DNA from: Clostridia bacterium
GTDB lineage: Bacteria; Bacillota_A; Clostridia; Oscillospirales; CAG-272
DNA length: 8,929 bases
Reading direction: 5' to 3'
Assembly (NCBI GenBank): GCA_017462145.1
Contig: JAFTRT010000034.1
Coordinates: 1 to 8,929 of the forward strand
Below are positions 6,076 through 8,929 of the stretch, piece after piece. How positions within the stretch are numbered: position 1 is the stretch's first letter; every line of letters begins with the position of its first letter. The position numbers and the translations under genes were made by a program. The notes below the pieces were generated by a model. It worked only from the letters and a program-made list of their open reading frames with translations, had not been told where the DNA came from and ran no database searches.

Positions 6076-7651
6076 AAGAGCCTCTCGTCGAGCGGCTCTT
6101 TTCTCTTTCTGTTGTTTTGCCATTTTTCTCTTTCTTTGTGCCATTTTGACCGCTTGCAGCTCGGACGGACACCCGTTTGTGTCGGTTTCCGTATTGCAGG
6201 AGGCAACCTCAACCACCACTTCCGAGCTTCCCGTGTATCGGATTCGTTATTCTCAACAGGCATCCGAGACGCTGATTCATGCAGCGCAACGCCTGTCCGA
6301 GGCGATCGAGATACAAACCGGATGTACCGTATATGTCATGTCTGATGGGCAGGAGGATTGGGATCGAGACGGCCGGGTGTCTGATATTTTATTGGGTTTG
6401 ACTGATCATCCCTTGTCGCAATTTTATCTGTCCTCTAAAAATCGGGACGATTACCTTTGCCACATGGAGAATGGTATTCTGATCCTTGGCGGCCCCGACG
6501 ATGCCGCTACGGTGGCGGCGGTGGAACGCTTTTTGATCGAATGTTTGCCTTATGCCAACGGAACGGAATTGATCGAGGAGGGAACGGCTTTTTCTTATTC
6601 GGCCTCTTATCCTTGTCGAAAGCTTTTGTTCAATTCCTACAATATAAAAAGGTATACCATCGTTTACCCTAAAGAAAATGGAATGCATGCGTATGAATCC
6701 GCACAGCGACTTCGGAATCGGATCGCCGATCTTTGCGGTGCTTGGTTGCCCGTTTGTACGGATGATCGTGCGGATCTCTCCAAACCTGTTATTGCCGTAG
6801 GGATGTGTCTGTCGCAGGGTGCTCCGTCCCAGTCGGGTATGGCTTATTGGAGTGCTGAACAACAGCGTATCTGTCTGGTAGCCTCCGATTCCTACGGGCT
6901 CTCCTGTGCGGCGGATGCGTTTTGCCGTTTGCTGGAACAAAACAGCCATCCAAATTCTGCAGCGGTTGAGGTGACAGGAACCTTTTACGTGCCGTATGAA
7001 CGTCCGACGTTGGATCTGCTCAATGTGTCTTCTGTTTGGAAGGATGGCTATACGGTGACGGATTGCATTGCTGTTGCCGAGCTGGTGTATCGTAGCGATG
7101 CGGATCTCTGTATCCTTGGGATCATGGATCCGTTCATTTGGGATGCCCTCCGTTTTAATATTGCATCGGATTGGAGTGCACAGACGGTGTCGTTGCCAAA
7201 CGGTACCGTGGTTCCCATTCTGTTTCGCAAGGATTCCATGACTTTGTCATCTTTGCCTTTGGCTCATAGAAAGGAGACGCTTGCTTGGATTGAGGCTTCG
7301 TTTGTTCTCGGTACCGAACGAACCGAGCTGACGGTACTGTATTTGCCTTCCCAAGAGGCGGACAACACTTTGACCGAGCGGGTGATTGGTGGATATCTTG
7401 CCCAAAGTAAGACCTGCGTGGTCGTCACGGAGGACGGCAACGGGTCTGCTCTGTGGGCGGAATCGCTGATGGTCAATCGGATCGAATCAACGGATTTGCT
7501 GTTTTCCGCTCCGCACACGCTGGCTGTTTGTACGGTGCCCCAAGCTTGGGAGATCTGTATGCTTCCTTCGGAGACCTACCGTGCGGGAGCGGTGGAATGG
7601 ATCGGCCGGTCGGTTCGGTTGGCACTTGTCTCTATGGAAACGGGACATTGA
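6062..7651 (+). CDS. Predicted lipoprotein of unknown function, duplicated N-terminal domain plus EEP-like C-terminal region
   Basis: I do not recognise a characterised family. Starting at TTG 6062 (GGGAG at 6051-6055, 6 nt spacing) gives 529 residues with a lipoprotein signal peptide: basic start K-R-A-S-R-R, a hydrophobic stretch and lipobox I-L-T-A-C32. An ATG at 6005 would add 19 residues and make the n-region unusually long. After the anchor, residues 58-165 and 198-294 look like two copies of one alpha/beta domain; both carry a Y-x-I-x-Y strand, a helix with A-Q-R-L and an L-x-G/A-V-G-type strand. The first contains D99-W-D-R-D-G-R-V-S-D108, a loop like calcium-binding DxDxDG motifs. 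Residues 315-490 resemble the layout of an endonuclease/exonuclease/phosphatase domain, but the catalytic Q-E and G-D-x-N positions read G-I-M-D and T-E-D-G-N. The protein should sit outside the membrane. It has no promoter of its own that I can see. Confidence 0.8.
   Translation: MIIGKRASRRAALFSFCCFAIFLFLCAILTACSSDGHPFVSVSVLQEATSTTTSELPVYRIRYSQQASETLIHAAQRLSEAIEIQTGCTVYVMSDGQEDWDRDGRVSDILLGLTDHPLSQFYLSSKNRDDYLCHMENGILILGGPDDAATVAAVERFLIECLPYANGTELIEEGTAFSYSASYPCRKLLFNSYNIKRYTIVYPKENGMHAYESAQRLRNRIADLCGAWLPVCTDDRADLSKPVIAVGMCLSQGAPSQSGMAYWSAEQQRICLVASDSYGLSCAADAFCRLLEQNSHPNSAAVEVTGTFYVPYERPTLDLLNVSSVWKDGYTVTDCIAVAELVYRSDADLCILGIMDPFIWDALRFNIASDWSAQTVSLPNGTVVPILFRKDSMTLSSLPLAHRKETLAWIEASFVLGTERTELTVLYLPSQEADNTLTERVIGGYLAQSKTCVVVTEDGNGSALWAESLMVNRIESTDLLFSAPHTLAVCTVPQAWEICMLPSETYRAGAVEWIGRSVRLALVSMETGH
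6074..6102 (+). terminator. Terminator-like hairpin after yigZ, inside the lipoprotein coding start
   Basis: AAAAGAGCC (6074-6082) pairs with GGCTCTTTT (6094-6102); CTC/GAG inside the 11-nt loop can extend it after one mismatch. A pyrimidine-rich run (CTCTTTCTGTTGTTTT) follows. It begins within the yigZ stop codon, the expected place for its terminator, yet it also lies within the first 14 codons of the downstream lipoprotein gene. Confidence 0.65.
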
Positions 7652-8000
7652 GCAGAGGAATACTTTCGGCGTGTGCCAACTCTGCGCCAAGCTCCGCAAG
7701 CAAAGAGCGGTATCGCTCAAAGGCTGCGCTGTCGTCACAACGGTAAGCCGCTTGCAGAGACAGAACGGCCTCGCTGATCTGCCTCAGCTCTTGGTGTTCT
7801 ACCGTCCATATCAAATATCCCTTTGCGTGCTCCCAATAATCGGTAAGAGTCGAGACGGTGTCTTCCGGATCGGAAGAGGCGGAAAGTGCCTCGGCAAAAT
7901 CGATCAATTGAGCCGACACGTTGCGGACGTATGCGGCGTTTAGTCCTACTCCTGTCAGGACCAGTGAAAATAAAATGAGGGAAATGATCAGATCTTTCAT
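7632..8000 (-). CDS. DUF4363 family membrane-anchored protein
   Basis: This 122-residue protein has an N-terminal hydrophobic segment (about 4-22) with a single lysine before it, so it is probably anchored in the membrane by that segment. The rest is predicted to be helical, with Y-W56 and W65-T-V-E-H69-Q-E-L, the aromatic and histidine pattern seen in DUF4363 proteins. Function is unknown. The ATG at 8000 overlaps the stop of the DUF421 gene by ATGA. AAAGGA and GGAGG (complement of 8004-8015) lie upstream. DUF421 and DUF4363 genes often occur as neighbours in Bacillota, which supports the call. The open frame runs back to 8120 inside the DUF421 gene; this extension is rejected because it would hide the signal-anchor. 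The 3' end overlaps the lipoprotein gene by 20 bp, tail to tail. Confidence 0.82.
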   Translation of the reverse strand: MKDLIISLILFSLVLTGVGLNAAYVRNVSAQLIDFAEALSASSDPEDTVSTLTDYWEHAKGYLIWTVEHQELRQISEAVLSLQAAYRCDDSAAFERYRSLLAELGAELAHAESIPLLNVPFP

Positions 8001-8674
8001 CTGCCTCCGTCCTTTCGGATAATGCGCAAATCCCCCCTGTCTCCCACCATCATCAGATATACGTCCTTTTGCCGAAGATGGTGGTCGGCCAGCGTGTGCT
8101 CCAATTGTTGCGTGCTCCATCCCATTTCTTTTAAGGCGTGCTGATTGGCAATCCCCTTATCTACCATAATATGATAGAGTCCGCTTTCTTCCGTGAGAAT
8201 GCCCAGCTGTTCGGCGTTGGGTTGTTGAAAGCGGGCTTTTTGTATGACGGTGATCTTGCCGTTTTGCTCTAAAATGGCGTACTCCACTTGATCAATATCG
8301 GTCACTCCCTGCTGTCGTAGCTCTCCGATCAGCTCATCGGCTGAAATGCGAGAGTCGGACATTTCCTTTTGACAGAGCGTTCCTTTTTTGATCAGGGTGG
8401 CGGGACGGACGGTAAACAGATTTTTGAGCCTTGGGAATCGGGCGGTGAGCATCGAGAAGACGACTTCAAAGGTCAATAGCGTCAAAACGGGGATCAGTGC
8501 GTGGAGAAGAGGAATGTCGGTGTCGGTCAAGGGAAGGGTGGCAACCTCGGAGATCAGAACCGTAATAACCAGGTCGGAAATCTCCAATTCCCCCACCTGT
8601 CGCTTTCCCATAAACCGCATGGTCAACAGTAAAATTGCGTAGATCAAAATGGTTCGGATTAAAATAACTGTCAA
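7997..8674 (-). CDS. DUF421 (YetF-like) membrane protein
   Basis: This 225-residue protein matches the DUF421/YetF family in order and length. Three hydrophobic segments lie at about 3-19, 33-49 and 56-76. The family block R20-F-M-G-K-R-Q-V-G-E-L-E-I-S-D-L-V-I sits between the first two. The soluble part begins with R90-P-A-T-L-I-K-K-G and contains V-E-Y-A-I-L-E-Q-N-G-K-I-T-V, also typical. The family's biochemical role is not established; some members are sporulation- or stress-linked in Bacillus. The start is TTG at 8674, supported by GGAGG (complement of 8681-8685) 6 nt upstream; no better ATG is available. The gene is translationally coupled to the DUF4363 gene by ATGA. I find no convincing consensus promoter for it in 8675-8760 on the minus strand. 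Confidence 0.92.
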   Translation of the reverse strand: MTVILIRTILIYAILLLTMRFMGKRQVGELEISDLVITVLISEVATLPLTDTDIPLLHALIPVLTLLTFEVVFSMLTARFPRLKNLFTVRPATLIKKGTLCQKEMSDSRISADELIGELRQQGVTDIDQVEYAILEQNGKITVIQKARFQQPNAEQLGILTEESGLYHIMVDKGIANQHALKEMGWSTQQLEHTLADHHLRQKDVYLMMVGDRGDLRIIRKDGGR

Positions 8675-8731
8675 AATGCACCTCCGTGACGGGAATTTTG
8701 TCGTTAGTATTTGTGCATTTATCCAATTTCA

Positions 8732-8781
8732 TGCTTTTTTGAAAAAAAGGTGTTGACAAGAGGAGAAAAAAGTGGTAGAAT
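8732..8781 (+). promoter_or_regulatory. Promoter P1 of a right-going operon, probably rRNA
   Basis: TTGACA (8753-8758) and TAGAAT (8776-8781) are 17 bp apart. An A/T-rich tract resembling an UP element (TTTTTTGAAAAAAAGG, about 8735-8750) lies directly upstream. The sequence after the -10 includes AACTGTCC, a feature shared with P2. Confidence 0.75.
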
Positions 8782-8831
8782 ACTGGAACTGTCCACGAGA
8801 GAGGCGGCGGTTGAGAGGAAGAAGAAAAAAC

Positions 8832-8884
8832 TTTGAAAAAGTTTTGAAAAAAGTCTTGACAAGTCGAAGAGGTTGTGGTATAAT
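8832..8884 (+). promoter_or_regulatory. Promoter P2, perfect consensus with UP-like tracts, probably rRNA
   Basis: TTGACA (8856-8861) and TATAAT (8879-8884) both match consensus at all positions with a 17-bp spacer. Two TTTGAAAAA tracts (8832-8840 and 8843-8851) lie upstream as likely UP elements. Such a strong promoter in tandem with P1 is typical of rRNA operons in Bacillota. The transcript would start near 8890 and leave the window. Confidence 0.85.
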
Positions 8885-8889
8885 AGCAA

Positions 8890-8929
8890 AGCTGTCCGCC
8901 CGAAGGGGAGGGAAGCGACGGTCATTGAA
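8890..8929 (+). other. Start of a probable rRNA operon leader
   Basis: The transcribed region after P2 contains CTGTCCGCCCGAAGGG and ends at GGTCATTGAA. Clostridial rRNA leaders commonly carry a phrase like CTTTGAAAACTGAAC just before the 16S region, and this end fits its beginning. The 16S gene itself is not in the window, so the identity is inferred. Confidence 0.5.

Noticed and set aside
7705..7718. Hairpin GAGCG-GTAT-CGCTC near the convergent overlap
   Set aside because: Only 5 bp, no U tract on either strand, and within DUF4363 codons; not a credible terminator.
8001..8120. Longer DUF4363 start at 8120
   Set aside because: Adds 40 polar residues before the membrane anchor and lies wholly within the DUF421 gene; the ATGA-coupled start is better.

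Overview
The window looks like a chromosomal segment of a Gram-positive anaerobe of the Bacillota, probably Clostridia. The grounds are textbook TTGACA/TATAAT promoters with 17-bp spacers, strong AAGGAGG-type ribosome binding sites, some TTG starts, a lipoprotein signal peptide with a lipobox, and a DUF421/DUF4363 gene pair. Base composition is moderate. I see no phage, insertion sequence, CRISPR array or tRNA, and no clear sign of recent gene transfer.

Layout, left to right. (1) 1-347: rpmE (ribosomal protein L31, zinc-binding form) with its own -10 element, a small leader hairpin and a terminator. (2) 382-1725: hflX, a ribosome-associated GTPase, then a strong hairpin. (3) 1758-5333: a two-gene unit with its own promoter, coding for a cytoplasmic GH116/DUF608-type glycoside hydrolase and a LacI-type regulator joined by an ATGA overlap, and closed by a 21-bp perfect terminator stem. 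A 16-bp dyad covers the -35 box of this promoter and is the natural candidate operator. (4) 5371-6102: a YigZ/IMPACT family gene with its own promoter; its terminator hairpin lies inside the start of the next gene. (5) 6062-7651: a large lipoprotein of unknown function with a duplicated N-terminal domain and a C-terminal part that looks like a degraded endonuclease/exonuclease/phosphatase (EEP) fold. (6) 7632-8674, minus strand: a DUF421 (YetF-like) membrane protein followed by a DUF4363 membrane-anchored protein, overlapping by ATGA; the latter overlaps the lipoprotein gene tail to tail by 20 bp. (7) 8732-8929, plus strand: two similar, near-perfect promoters about 103 bp apart, firing out of the window. 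They look like the tandem promoters and leader of an rRNA operon whose 16S gene would start just beyond the right edge.

How the genes fit together. Most are housekeeping translation genes (rpmE, hflX, possibly rRNA, possibly yigZ) with a small inducible carbohydrate module between them. The hydrolase has no export signal and no transporter nearby, so it probably acts on a glycoside imported by a system coded elsewhere, with the LacI-type protein sensing the sugar. The parts most worth a second look are the regulator with an altered hinge beside a dyad that lacks a central CG, the two-domain lipoprotein with its inactive-looking EEP-like domain, and the terminator embedded in that lipoprotein's signal-peptide codons. 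I find no convincing evidence of a wholly new multi-gene defence or mobile system.
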